35,380 nucleotides of DNA from an uncultured Clostridia bacterium (GTDB taxonomy: Bacteria > Bacillota > Clostridia > Lachnospirales > Bianqueaceae). The stretch lies in assembly GCA_937892735.1 (NCBI GenBank), contig CALBGL010000063.1, positions 1-35,380 of the forward strand, written 5' to 3'. Under the pieces are notes generated by a model. It was not told the origin of the DNA. It searched no databases and saw only the letters and a program-made list of their open reading frames with translations. The translations under genes were made by a program, and so were the position numbers. Of this stretch, positions 24,361-31,939 are shown piece by piece (positions within the stretch are counted from its first letter, which is position 1; every line of letters starts with the position of its first letter).

Positions 24361-25068
24361 ATGCGGTTTGTAATAGAACATTTATCTAAAAGCTTTGAGA
24401 AAAAGACGGTACTGAAGGATATTGACTTTACGTTTGAGAGCGGAAAGATCTATGGCCTTCTGGGACGCAATGGGGCGGGTAAGACCACCTTCTTCAATTG
24501 CATCAATCGAGATCTTAAGGCGGACAGCGGCCATTTTTATCTGGAGGAGGAGAATGTGCGTCGGGAAGTTAAGGCAGAGGACATCGGATATGTGCTGTCG
24601 ACACCAACCGTGCCGGAATTTTTGACAGGTCGAGAATTTCTGAAGTTTTTTGTGGAGATCAATGAGAAGAGTATTCAGAATCCGAAGCCTTTAGATGAGT
24701 ATTTTGATTTTATACGCATTGATCCAGAAGATCGGGATAAGTTGATGAAGGATTACTCTCATGGGATGAAGAACAAGATGCAGATGCTGATCAATATCAT
24801 CGCAAAACCGCAGATTCTTCTTTTAGACGAACCATTGACATCACTGGATGTGGTAGTTTCCGAGGAAATGAAAGAACTTCTGCGCGGACTAAAGGAAGAC
24901 AGAATCACGATCTTTTCTACTCATATTCTGGATCTGGCTCTGGATTTATGCGATGTGATTGTGCTGCTGAACCATGGGATCCTGGAAGTGGTAGATCCAG
25001 CGAATCTGGACAGTCAGGAGTTTAAGGAAAAGATCATCACGGCGCTGCGGGAGGAAGATCATGAATAA
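24361..25068 (+). CDS. ABC transporter ATP-binding protein
   Basis: A 235-residue ATPase with Walker A GRNGAGKT (35-42), a divergent signature YSHGMKNKMQM, Walker B ILLLDEPLTSLD and switch His in STHILD. AAAGGAGGGG lies about 8 nt before the ATG. It overlaps the start of the membrane partner by 8 nt. It has no two-component or immunity genes with it and is most like exporters of unknown substrate. Confidence 0.9.
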   Translation: MRFVIEHLSKSFEKKTVLKDIDFTFESGKIYGLLGRNGAGKTTFFNCINRDLKADSGHFYLEEENVRREVKAEDIGYVLSTPTVPEFLTGREFLKFFVEINEKSIQNPKPLDEYFDFIRIDPEDRDKLMKDYSHGMKNKMQMLINIIAKPQILLLDEPLTSLDVVVSEEMKELLRGLKEDRITIFSTHILDLALDLCDVIVLLNHGILEVVDPANLDSQEFKEKIITALREEDHE

Positions 25069-26629
25069 GACACTGCAGATCTCATTCTCACTAAAGAATA
25101 CGTACCGGGTCAATAGTATTCTATATTCTTTGAAGCAGATTCCTCTGATCAAGAAGGTCTTGCCCAGCACTCTGTATTCGATATGGGGATTTAAGATATT
25201 TGCGAACATCATCGCAGGCATCTGGGAGATTCTTTCCATATTCTTGGGAAAGCTGGTTTATCTGGCTTTTATGATTGTTGGTGTCAGCGCGATGTATGAG
25301 GGAGTACCGCAGGATGCGCTGTTTCTGCATATTTTTCTGTTTCTGACGGTGATTGGCGCCTATATGAATACATACCTGTTCAATCCGACACAGGATAAAT
25401 ATTATAGTATCATTTTGCTGCGGATGAATGCCAGAGAATTATCCTTGCTGGATTATGGCTATCATATGATCAAGCTGCTGGTCGGCTTCCTGCCCTTCAC
25501 GATCTATTTCGGACAGCAGTTTGGGGTACCGCTATGGCTCTCGATACTCATTCCCTTTTCGATTGCCTCCTTGAAAATGGTAATGGCGTATTTTACACTG
25601 CGGAGTTATGAAAAAACGGGAGAAGCGTCTGGCGAAAATCAATTGGGAAAGTCTGTCTGGCTCGTGACCGGACTCCTGTTGGCAGCCGCCTATCTGCCGC
25701 CGGCTTTTGGACTGGTGCTGCCGCTTCCGATGGTGGCTGCGCTGCTCGTCGGGATCCTTCCCTTTGGCCTCTGGAGTCTTCACAAGATCATTACGTTTGC
25801 CTATTATGAAGAGATGGATCGGCAGCTACTGAAGAATTGGAAAAATCCTATACAGGTGGGGGATATCCAGCGTCAGCAGAGCGAGAGACTGATCTCGACG
25901 GATGCGACGATCACCAGCCGGAAAAAGGGATTTGAGTATCTGAATGATCTCTTTATCAGACGGCATCAGAAGATTTTATGGAGGTCCTCAAAACGGCTTT
26001 CAGCGGTCTGTGCGGTTCTGATTCTGGCCTGTCTTCTGATGTTTTATCTATTGCCGCAGACGAAAAAAGAGGTAAATGAGTTGTTGCTCGTTTTTTTGCC
26101 GTATTTTGTCTTTATCATGTATGCGATTAACCGAGGAACAGGGTTCACACGTGCGCTTTTCATGAACTGTGATCATAGCTTGCTGACCTATTCCTTTTAT
26201 AAGCGGCCAGCGATGATTCTCAAACTCTTTCGGATTCGATTGCGGGAGATCATCAAGATCAACTTGTTGCCGGGTATGATTCTGGGAGGAGGCTTGGCCT
26301 TGTTGCTATATGCTTCCGGCGGAACAGATGATCCGCTGAATTACTGGTTATTGCTGATATCGATTGTCTGCATGAGTATTTTCTTCTCCGTTCACTATCT
26401 GACAATTTATTATCTGTTGCAGCTATATAATGCGGGAACGGAAATCAAAAGCGGAACCTATCAGATTGTGATGTCAGCGACATATCTGATTTGTTTTGGT
26501 ATGATGCAGGTGAGAATGCCGATTCAAACTTTCGGGATTTTATGTATTGTCTTTTGTCTTCTGTATTTCGCGGTGGCCTGTGTTTTGATTTATCGGTTTG
26601 CGCCAAAGACATTTCGGCTGAGGAATTAA
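25061..26629 (+). CDS. Large membrane protein, partner permease of the preceding ABC ATPase
   Basis: A 522-residue protein with about ten to twelve predicted membrane helices and a cytoplasmic loop (about 255-300) rich in Lys and Arg. The tandem overlap with the ATPase gene (ATGAATAA) marks it as its permease. I do not recognise a characterised relative; large two-block exporter subunits of this kind are common in Firmicutes. The substrate is unknown. GGAGGAAG precedes the ATG. Confidence 0.78.
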   Translation: MNKTLQISFSLKNTYRVNSILYSLKQIPLIKKVLPSTLYSIWGFKIFANIIAGIWEILSIFLGKLVYLAFMIVGVSAMYEGVPQDALFLHIFLFLTVIGAYMNTYLFNPTQDKYYSIILLRMNARELSLLDYGYHMIKLLVGFLPFTIYFGQQFGVPLWLSILIPFSIASLKMVMAYFTLRSYEKTGEASGENQLGKSVWLVTGLLLAAAYLPPAFGLVLPLPMVAALLVGILPFGLWSLHKIITFAYYEEMDRQLLKNWKNPIQVGDIQRQQSERLISTDATITSRKKGFEYLNDLFIRRHQKILWRSSKRLSAVCAVLILACLLMFYLLPQTKKEVNELLLVFLPYFVFIMYAINRGTGFTRALFMNCDHSLLTYSFYKRPAMILKLFRIRLREIIKINLLPGMILGGGLALLLYASGGTDDPLNYWLLLISIVCMSIFFSVHYLTIYYLLQLYNAGTEIKSGTYQIVMSATYLICFGMMQVRMPIQTFGILCIVFCLLYFAVACVLIYRFAPKTFRLRN

Positions 26630-26645
26630 AAGAAAATATGGTATG

Positions 26646-26696
26646 GAATATACGCCGCGGGAAGAGGAGTGAAAATATTTCTTACGGCGTATATTC
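26646..26696 (+). other. Long-loop hairpin after the ABC exporter
   Basis: GAATATACGCCG (26646-26657) pairs perfectly with CGGCGTATATTC (26685-26696) around a 27-nt loop. There is no T-run after it, so it is not a standard terminator; it may protect the mRNA 3' end or act with the promoter at 26712. Confidence 0.5.
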
Positions 26697-26711
26697 ATCA
26701 AAAGAAAAAGC

Positions 26712-26740
26712 TTGACAAAATCAAAATACGAGAATATAAT
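26712..26740 (+). promoter_or_regulatory. Promoter of the ZIP transporter gene
   Basis: TTGACA (26712-26717) and TATAAT (26735-26740) are perfect with 17 bp spacing. The metal-box operator begins 9 bp after the -10, so a bound repressor would block the start site. Confidence 0.9.
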
Positions 26741-26748
26741 AGAAGAAA

Positions 26749-26762
26749 TTAGCTATAACTAA
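26749..26762. promoter_or_regulatory. DtxR/IdeR-type operator (site 1, ZIP gene)
   Basis: TTAGCTATAACTAA fits TTAG-N6-CTAA, the core of the DtxR/IdeR box (TTAGGTTAGSCTAACCTAA). It overlies the predicted transcription start of the ZIP gene. Confidence 0.75.
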
Positions 26763-26826
26763 CTTTTAGGGGGATTTGAATAGAAATTTCTGTAAAGTAT
26801 ATACTGTGAGAAAGGAGAAAATATTG

Positions 26827-27617
26827 ATGCAACCAATCCTTTGGGCGGCAATTGGAACCGGTTTTACATTTTTGTTGACAAGTCTGGGTTCTGCTATGGT
26901 TTTCTTTTTTAGAAAAAAAGTCAATCCTTCGGCACAGCGGATTTTTCTGGGATTTGCCGCAGGGGTCATGGTGGCAGCTTCTGTCTGGAGTCTCCTGGTT
27001 CCGGCGATTGAGGAGGCGACGCAGAAGGGAGGAATCGGCTGGATTCCGGCGGCAGGCGCTTTGCGCTGGGGGTACTGTTTTTGATGGGGCTGGATGGTTT
27101 ACTGCCGCATCTCCATATGGGAGCGAAACAGCCAGAGGGGCTGCACGCTTCCTGGAGAAGATCCACCCTCCTCGTTTTTGCAGTGACGCTGCATAATATT
27201 CCGGAAGGGATGGCGGTAGGACTCTCATTCGCGTTAGCGGCACAGCATAGCGGGGAACTGGCGACGCTCTCGGCGGCATTTGCTTTGGCGCTGGGAATCG
27301 GAATTCAGAATTTTCCAGAAGGGGCAGCCATCTCGTTACCGCTTTGGCAAGAGGGAGTTTCCCGAGGACGAGCTTTTTTATATGGCAGTCTGTCGGGGAT
27401 TGTAGAACCCATTTTTGGAATTCTCGTTGTAATCATTGCGGGCGGAATTCAACCATTGATGCCTTGGTTGCTGTCTTTTGCCGCGGGAGCCATGATGTTT
27501 GTAGTTGTGGAAGAGCTGATACCGGAAGCGCATCTGGGAGAACATTCTCATACAGGGACATTGGGTGTGATGGCAGGCTTTATGGTGATGATGATACTGG
27601 ATGTGGCGCTGGGGTGA
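26827..27617 (+). pseudogene. ZIP-family metal transporter, frameshifted
   Basis: The ATG at 26827 has AAAGGAG 9 nt upstream. The first part (MQPILWAAIGTGFTFLLTSL, then FRKKVNPSAQRIFLGFAAGVMVAAS) is the N-terminus of a ZIP transporter, and the second frame (VTLHNIPEGMAVGLSFALA, IGIQNFPEGAAISLP, MFVVVEELIPEAH) holds the metal-binding HNIPEG and QNFPEG helices and the C-terminus. The two are joined if one base is added near 27061: the TTTGCG there would need a fourth T. As read, translation stops at 27082-27084 after GALRWGYCF. The intact protein would be about 264 residues and import zinc, iron or manganese. The promoter and operator are intact, so this is a recent mutation, phase-variable slip or a sequencing error. 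Confidence 0.88.
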
Positions 27618-27622
27618 AATGA

Positions 27623-27781
27623 ATTCATCGGAATTATCATCCCATATTGGGAATCAACGGAGGCTTGATTGTACTGGGAGCTGCGGGTATCATACAACCC
27701 ACCACATCGGCGTTTTTTCATAATCTAACCACGTTGATTTTAGGTCTTCGCAGTATGCGGCATATACTGTCAGAGGAATAG
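27623..27781 (+). pseudogene. Remnant C-terminus of a heavy-metal P-type ATPase
   Basis: From about 27647 one frame reads LGINGGLIVLGAAGIIQPTT, continuing SAFFHNLTTLILGLRSMRHI to a TAG at 27779-27781, with no ATG. Heavy-metal P1B-type ATPases typically end with a membrane helix then 'G(V/I)xxPTTSAxxHNxSTLxxSLxSMxxLL', and this fits closely. Upstream bases continue in a different frame, and only the last 45 or so residues remain; the kinase, actuator and CPC-type regions are all missing. It is directly after the frameshifted ZIP gene, so the pair looks like a decaying metal-transport locus. Confidence 0.7.
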
Positions 27782-27790
27782 AGAATCGAG

Positions 27791-27833
27791 AAAAGCAGAT
27801 CTTTCTTTTTTGAAAAGTGGTCCTGCTTTTTTT
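27791..27833 (+). terminator. Terminator after the ZIP/P-type remnant
   Basis: AAAAGCAG (27791-27798) pairs with CTGCTTTT (27823-27830) around a long T/A-rich loop, followed by TTT. It closes the ZIP region before the next metal-box promoter. Confidence 0.65.
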
Positions 27834-27843
27834 GAATTGCTCC

Positions 27844-27873
27844 TTGACATGAGAGGGGGATCTATGGTATAAC
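27844..27873 (+). promoter_or_regulatory. Promoter of the DUF2325-DUF3793 genes
   Basis: TTGACA (27844-27849) and TATAAC (27868-27873) are 18 bp apart. The palindromic operator starts 9 bp after the -10, as at the ZIP promoter. Confidence 0.8.
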
Positions 27874-27881
27874 ATAATTGG

Positions 27882-27895
27882 TTAGTTATAACTAA
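27882..27895. promoter_or_regulatory. DtxR/IdeR-type operator (site 2, DUF2325 gene)
   Basis: TTAGTTATAACTAA is a perfect 14-bp palindrome and fits TTAG-N6-CTAA. It differs from site 1 by one base and takes the same position relative to its -10. Confidence 0.8.
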
Positions 27896-27920
27896 TCAAG
27901 AAGAAGGAAGGGATTTGAGA

Positions 27921-28235
27921 ATGAGTGTCGTCATAGTAGGCGGAAATGAACGAATGGCATGTCAGTATGAGTCGATTTGTCGAAGCTATGGACATAGAGC
28001 GAAGGTGTTTACGAAAGAAAACGGAACTTTGAAACGGAAAATGGGATGTCCAGATTTGCTGATTTTATTTACCAATACGGTGTCCCATAAAATGGTGATT
28101 AGCGCCTCACAAGAAGCGAAACGCAATCGGATCCCGATTGCGCGTGTACATACCAGCAGTGCTTGCGCGCTGCATCAGTTGCTGGGACGAATTCAGGATG
28201 GAGGAGTGGATGGTGTTAGAGAAGTATCTTATTGA
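27921..28235 (+). CDS. DUF2325 domain-containing protein
   Basis: A 104-residue protein made almost entirely of a DUF2325 domain: SVVIVGGNERMACQYESIC, the PDLLILFTNTVSHKMV strand and the ARVHTSSACALHQLL ending are the hallmarks of the family. DUF2325 looks Rossmann-like and has no established function; it also occurs fused to larger proteins. GAAGGAAGGG lies upstream of ATG 27921; a TTG 6 nt earlier is less likely. The gene follows a promoter with a perfect DtxR-type palindrome, so it is probably iron- or metal-repressed. It overlaps the next gene by 26 nt. Confidence 0.82.
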   Translation: MSVVIVGGNERMACQYESICRSYGHRAKVFTKENGTLKRKMGCPDLLILFTNTVSHKMVISASQEAKRNRIPIARVHTSSACALHQLLGRIQDGGVDGVREVSY

Positions 28236-28758
28236 ACATTGCGCTCCGACATTGGCCTCCCTCAAAACAGCGAGTCTGATAAATCTTCCCTGGGAAACAG
28301 AGCTGGAACGCCAGATTTTACGTTGTAATGGAGAGCTTTCCACAAAAGGAGTGGAACTTCTGGTTTTAAGAAAAAAAGGGAATCGCGCGTTAGTTTATGT
28401 ATATCGAAAGAAGATGCTGGAACAAGATTTAAAACAGAGTAAGGCACGCCGAATACTACGCCGATATGGGTACAGGACGATTGGCGTTCAGGAAGCGTTG
28501 GAGAGGCTGGCGAATCGCTTATCCATCCAATCGGGCTTTCCGCATGAGATTGGCTTGTTCTTGGGATACCCTCCGGAAGATGTAGAAGGATTTATCCAAA
28601 ATTGTGGAAGGAATTGTAAGTGTTCAGGCTGTTGGAAGGTCTATTGTAATGAATATGAAGCAAGAAAGACGTTTGAACAATATGCGAAATGCCGAAGGAT
28701 ATATGGTCAGTTATGGCGGGAAGGACGAAATATTCAGCAGCTGACGGTTACTCCGTAG
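28210..28758 (+). CDS. DUF3793 family protein
   Basis: A 182-residue cytoplasmic protein of the DUF3793 family. Visible features are the EKYLIEHCAPTLASLKTASL start, the FPHEIGLFLGYPPEDVEGFI stretch and a Cys-containing NCKCSGCWKVYCN cluster that could bind metal or form disulphides. No function is established. Family members in Clostridia often lie near feo and flavodoxin genes, which fits the iron context here. Start 28210 has GGAGG 5 nt upstream and lies inside the end of the DUF2325 gene, so the two are translationally coupled under the metal box at 27882. Confidence 0.82.
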   Translation: MVLEKYLIEHCAPTLASLKTASLINLPWETELERQILRCNGELSTKGVELLVLRKKGNRALVYVYRKKMLEQDLKQSKARRILRRYGYRTIGVQEALERLANRLSIQSGFPHEIGLFLGYPPEDVEGFIQNCGRNCKCSGCWKVYCNEYEARKTFEQYAKCRRIYGQLWREGRNIQQLTVTP

Positions 28759-28783
28759 AATTTGTAAAAAAATAAATTTGTGC

Positions 28784-28812
28784 TTGACAAATAGGTTAGC
28801 TAGTGCTAACAT
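28784..28812 (+). promoter_or_regulatory. Promoter of feoA-feoA
   Basis: TTGACA (28784-28789) and TAACAT (28807-28812) are 17 bp apart. Two metal-box operators follow: one inside the spacer and -10, one downstream of the start site. Confidence 0.8.
28795..28810. promoter_or_regulatory. DtxR/IdeR-type operator (site 3, feo promoter)
   Basis: GTTAGC-TAGT-GCTAAC is a perfect inverted repeat whose core is TTAG-N6-CTAA. It covers the promoter spacer and -10, so binding would block polymerase directly. Confidence 0.8.
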
Positions 28813-28818
28813 ATAGAA

Positions 28819-28836
28819 GGTTAGAGAAACCTAACC
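28819..28836. promoter_or_regulatory. DtxR/IdeR-type operator (site 4, feo promoter)
   Basis: GGTTAG-AGAAAC-CTAACC is an inverted repeat with the same TTAG-N6-CTAA core, centred 25 bp from site 3, downstream of the -10. Two sites suggest the feo promoter is the most tightly controlled in this island. Confidence 0.75.
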
Positions 28837-28878
28837 CAGAATATGAGATTTCTCAATCTTACCAAGAGAGGGATGAAA

Positions 28879-29091
28879 ATGATGCCATTAACGATGGCCA
28901 GTGTTGGCGAAGCAAACACAATCCGTAAAATTGGCGGAAATCCGGAGGTCAGAGCACACCTGGAGAATCTTGGATTTGTCACGGGCGGGAATGTCACGGT
29001 GATCTCCACGATCGGCGGCAACTTAATTGTCAACGTGAAGGAATCGCGCGTAGCGATTAGCCGTGAGATGGCAAATAAGATCATGATTTAA
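28879..29091 (+). CDS. feoA: FeoA family protein (first copy)
   Basis: A 70-residue SH3-like FeoA domain. MPLTMASVGEANTIRKIGGN and GNVTVISTIGGNLIVNVKESRVAIS match the family, which regulates or assists the FeoB ferrous iron channel on its cytoplasmic side. Three in-frame ATGs are possible (28873, 28879, 28882); AGAGAGGG gives best spacing to 28879. It is the first gene of feoA-feoA-feoB under a doubled metal box. Confidence 0.88.
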   Translation: MMPLTMASVGEANTIRKIGGNPEVRAHLENLGFVTGGNVTVISTIGGNLIVNVKESRVAISREMANKIMI

Positions 29092-29171
29092 GGGGCGATA
29101 TGAAAGTCCTTCGCAAGGAGGTGAATTGCGCCAGCTGTCTTTTTTAAAGAATGAAAGAAGGAGGTTGTGGG

Positions 29172-29393
29172 ATGAATACATTGAAGCGGGCAAGGGTCGG
29201 TGAAACGGTCAGAGTAGTAAAGCTTCATGGTGAAGGAGCCGTCAAACGCCGCATCATGGATATGGGGATTACTAAAGGCGTGGATATTTATGTACGTAAA
29301 GTGGCTCCTTTGGGGGATCCGATCGAAGTAACGGTTCGTGGTTATGAATTGTCGCTGCGTAAAGCAGATGCTGAAATGATCGAGGTGCAATAA
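29172..29393 (+). CDS. feoA: FeoA family protein (second copy)
   Basis: A 73-residue FeoA domain with MNTLKRARVGETVRVVKLHG and MDMGITKGVDIYVRKVAPLG, the commoner FeoA form. It differs much from the first copy. GGAGG lies 8 nt before the ATG. Paired FeoA proteins before FeoB are usual in Clostridia; the two may have separate roles on FeoB. Confidence 0.92.
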   Translation: MNTLKRARVGETVRVVKLHGEGAVKRRIMDMGITKGVDIYVRKVAPLGDPIEVTVRGYELSLRKADAEMIEVQ

Positions 29394-29405
29394 GGAGTTT
29401 TTATT

Positions 29406-29435
29406 TTGCACACAAAGGTTAGTTTGAACTAATTT
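29406..29435 (+). promoter_or_regulatory. Possible internal promoter for feoB
   Basis: TTGCAC (29406-29411) and TAATTT (29430-29435) are 18 bp apart and straddle a metal-box operator. The elements are weak alone, but the operator between them suggests a true start site. Confidence 0.45.
29419..29432. promoter_or_regulatory. DtxR/IdeR-type operator (site 5, feoB)
   Basis: TTAGTT-TG-AACTAA is a perfect 6-2-6 palindrome that fits TTAG-N6-CTAA, 27 bp before the feoB start codon. It could control an internal promoter or act as a roadblock within the feo operon. Confidence 0.75.
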
Positions 29436-29458
29436 ATGAGCGGGAAAGGATGAAGAAT

Positions 29459-31870
29459 ATGGGTATTCGAATCGCATTGGCGGGAAATCCCAACAGTGGT
29501 AAGACGACATTATTTAATGCGTTGACTGGTTCCAATCAGTTCGTGGGAAACTGGCCAGGAGTAACAGTGGAGAAGAAGGAGGGGAAACTTAAGAAACACA
29601 GCGATGTAACAGTTACAGATCTGCCGGGTATTTACTCGCTTTCCCCCTATACCTTAGAAGAAGTAGTAGCTAGAAATTATTTGGTGATGGAAAGACCAGA
29701 TGTGATTTTAAATATCATTGATGGAACGAATCTGGAGCGGAATCTGTATTTGACTACACAACTGGTAGAACTGGGGATTCCGGTTGTTATTGCAGTCAAC
29801 ATGATGGACGTGGTACGAAAGAATGGGGATAAAATCGAGACTCGTGAGCTGTCCCGTCAACTGGGATGCAAGGTGGTGGAGATTTCTGCACTCAAGGGAG
29901 ACGGCGTCATGGAAGCAGCAGAAGCAGCGATTGCAGCCGCAAACGGGACTAGAACAATTCCGCAACATTCCTTTAGCGGCCCGGTTGAACATGCCATTGC
30001 CCATATTGAAGAAGCAGCGGTTCATAATATGCCGCAGGAACAGCAGCGTTGGTATGCGATCAAGATTTTTGAGCGTGATGAGAAGGTCATGGCGCATCTT
30101 TCTCTTTCTGAACCCGTGAAACAGCACATTGAAGAAGATATACGCTCAGCCGAGAAGGAACTGGATGATGATGCGGAGAGTATCATCACGAATGAGAGGT
30201 ACATATATATAGCATCTATCATCAAAGGGTGCTATAAAAAGAAAAATGCAGGACAGATGTCGATCTCGGATAAGATTGATAGAGTGGTGACGAATCGGAT
30301 TCTGGCGTTGCCGATCTTTGCGATAGTCATGATCATCGTGTATTATGTCTCGATTACGACAGTTGGTACTTATGCGACGGACTGGGTGAATGATGGTGTA
30401 TTTGGAGATGGATGGCACTTGTTGGGAATCGGTTCCGCGGACTATGAGGCGGTGGCGGAAGAGTATGTGATTCCCGGAGCAACAGTGGAAGCGTTTGAAG
30501 CGGCGGCGGAAGAGCAGGGAATCGATCCAGCAACGGCTACGGATCTGATGGCGACAGCGACGCTGTATGATGATGAGGGAAATATTGAAGAAGAATTTGA
30601 AGTCGATTATACAGCCTACATGGAGGCCGCGGCGATAGAGGAACCAGATCCGGCTGATTATGGCATTTTTGTGCCGAGTATTCCGAGTCTTGTGGGAGAT
30701 GGTCTGAATGCGATCGGGTGTGTGGATTGGCTCCAGGGGCTGATTGTCGATGGCATCATTGCAGGTGTGGGCGCCGTCCTTGGTTTCGTGCCGCAGATGT
30801 TGGTGCTTTTCTTGTTCTTAGCTTTTCTGGAGAGTTGTGGTTATATGGCACGTATCGCTTTCGTCATGGATCGCATTTTCCGTAAATTCGGATTATCGGG
30901 TAAGAGTTTTATTCCGATGCTGATCGGCACGGGATGCGGGGTACCGGGGATCATGGCTTCTCGTACCATCGAGAATGACCGGGATCGTAAGATGACGATT
31001 ATGACGACAACCTTTATTCCCTGTGGCGCGAAGCTGCCGATCATTGCTCTGATTGCCGGCGCGTTGTTCGACAATGCGTGGTGGGTTGCTCCCAGCGCGT
31101 ATTTTGTAGGGATTGCCGCGATTGTGATCTCCGGTATCATGCTGAAGAAGACGCAGATGTTTGCGGGAGATCCAGCGCCCTTCGTCATGGAGCTGCCGGC
31201 GTACCATTGGCCCACCGTGGGGAATGTCCTGCGTTCTATGTGGGAACGCGGCTGGTCCTTTATCAAGAAAGCGGGTACTGTGATCCTATTGGCGACGATC
31301 TTTGTATGGTTTACTTCTAACTTTGGCTGGGCTTCCGATGGCTCCTTCGGCATGGTCGCCATGGATGAAAGCATTCTGGCCGTGATTGGTAATGCGATTG
31401 CCTGGATCTTTGCTCCGCTGGGATGGGGACACTGGCAGGAGGCCGTGGCTTGCGTGACCGGTTTGATCGCGAAGGAGAATGTGGTAGGCACATTTGGTGT
31501 CCTTTTTGGCGGCTTCGACGAAGTGGCCGAGAATGGTTGGCAGGTCTGGACGAATATGCGGGCGGCCTTCACACCGCTGTCTGCGTATTCCTTCCTGGTT
31601 TTCAATCTGCTGTGCGCTCCTTGCTTTGCGGCAATTGGCGCGATCAAGCGGGAAATGAATAATGCAAAGTGGACTTGGTTTGCTATTGGTTATCAGTGTG
31701 TCTTTGCCTATGTGGTTTCATTCATCATCTATCAGGTAGGTTCCTTCTTTATCGGAAACGGCAACCTGGTCGGCGGATTGATCGCATTGATTCTGATCGC
31801 ATTTATTGTATATATGCTGGTGCGTCCAGCTAAGCAAGACGATAAAATGACGGTGAAGGTCAGAGTGTGA
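29459..31870 (+). CDS. feoB: Ferrous iron transport protein B
   Basis: An 803-residue FeoB: an N-terminal GTPase (G1 GNPNSGKT 9-16, G3 DLPG 54-57, G4 NMMD 114-117, G5 SALK), a guanine-nucleotide dissociation inhibitor domain, and a C-terminal polytopic membrane region with two Gate motifs. It imports Fe2+ across the cytoplasmic membrane. Between the first and second membrane segments (about residues 324-405) there is an acidic Ala/Glu/Asp-rich insert that E. coli FeoB lacks and that should face outward. The start at 29459 is chosen by AAAGGA spacing; an ATG 9 nt upstream is too close to it. feoA-feoA lie upstream and dtxR downstream. Confidence 0.95.
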   Translation: MGIRIALAGNPNSGKTTLFNALTGSNQFVGNWPGVTVEKKEGKLKKHSDVTVTDLPGIYSLSPYTLEEVVARNYLVMERPDVILNIIDGTNLERNLYLTTQLVELGIPVVIAVNMMDVVRKNGDKIETRELSRQLGCKVVEISALKGDGVMEAAEAAIAAANGTRTIPQHSFSGPVEHAIAHIEEAAVHNMPQEQQRWYAIKIFERDEKVMAHLSLSEPVKQHIEEDIRSAEKELDDDAESIITNERYIYIASIIKGCYKKKNAGQMSISDKIDRVVTNRILALPIFAIVMIIVYYVSITTVGTYATDWVNDGVFGDGWHLLGIGSADYEAVAEEYVIPGATVEAFEAAAEEQGIDPATATDLMATATLYDDEGNIEEEFEVDYTAYMEAAAIEEPDPADYGIFVPSIPSLVGDGLNAIGCVDWLQGLIVDGIIAGVGAVLGFVPQMLVLFLFLAFLESCGYMARIAFVMDRIFRKFGLSGKSFIPMLIGTGCGVPGIMASRTIENDRDRKMTIMTTTFIPCGAKLPIIALIAGALFDNAWWVAPSAYFVGIAAIVISGIMLKKTQMFAGDPAPFVMELPAYHWPTVGNVLRSMWERGWSFIKKAGTVILLATIFVWFTSNFGWASDGSFGMVAMDESILAVIGNAIAWIFAPLGWGHWQEAVACVTGLIAKENVVGTFGVLFGGFDEVAENGWQVWTNMRAAFTPLSAYSFLVFNLLCAPCFAAIGAIKREMNNAKWTWFAIGYQCVFAYVVSFIIYQVGSFFIGNGNLVGGLIALILIAFIVYMLVRPAKQDDKMTVKVRV

Positions 31871-31880
31871 TCACTCAGAT

Positions 31881-31922
31881 AAAGATGACAGAAAGCAAAA
31901 GAACCCGCATTCTGTTATCTTT
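31881..31922 (+). other. Hairpin between feoB and the DtxR-family gene
   Basis: AAAGATGACAGAA (31881-31893) pairs with TTCTGTTATCTTT (31910-31922) over 13 bp with one G-U pair. A short TTT follows only as part of the arm. It may limit readthrough into the regulator gene or shield the feoB mRNA end. Confidence 0.5.
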
Positions 31923-31939
31923 GAAACAGGAGGTGAAGC

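Noticed and set aside
27055..27084. Programmed -1 ribosomal frameshift in the ZIP gene
   Set aside because: There is no X-XXY-YYZ slippery heptamer, only GCT-TTG with three Ts, and no ZIP family precedent. A mutation or a sequence error explains it more simply.
29115..29147. Mini-ORF (GTG, eight codons, with Cys-Ala-Ser-Cys) between the two feoA genes
   Set aside because: The Shine-Dalgarno AAGGAG abuts the GTG without a spacer, and the small hairpin TCCTT-CGC-AAGGA would hide it. Not supported as a gene.
30841..31647. 268-codon minus-strand open frame inside feoB
   Set aside because: It is a shadow in a conserved membrane region: low-complexity, no ribosome binding site and no recognisable domain. 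feoB is clearly the real gene.
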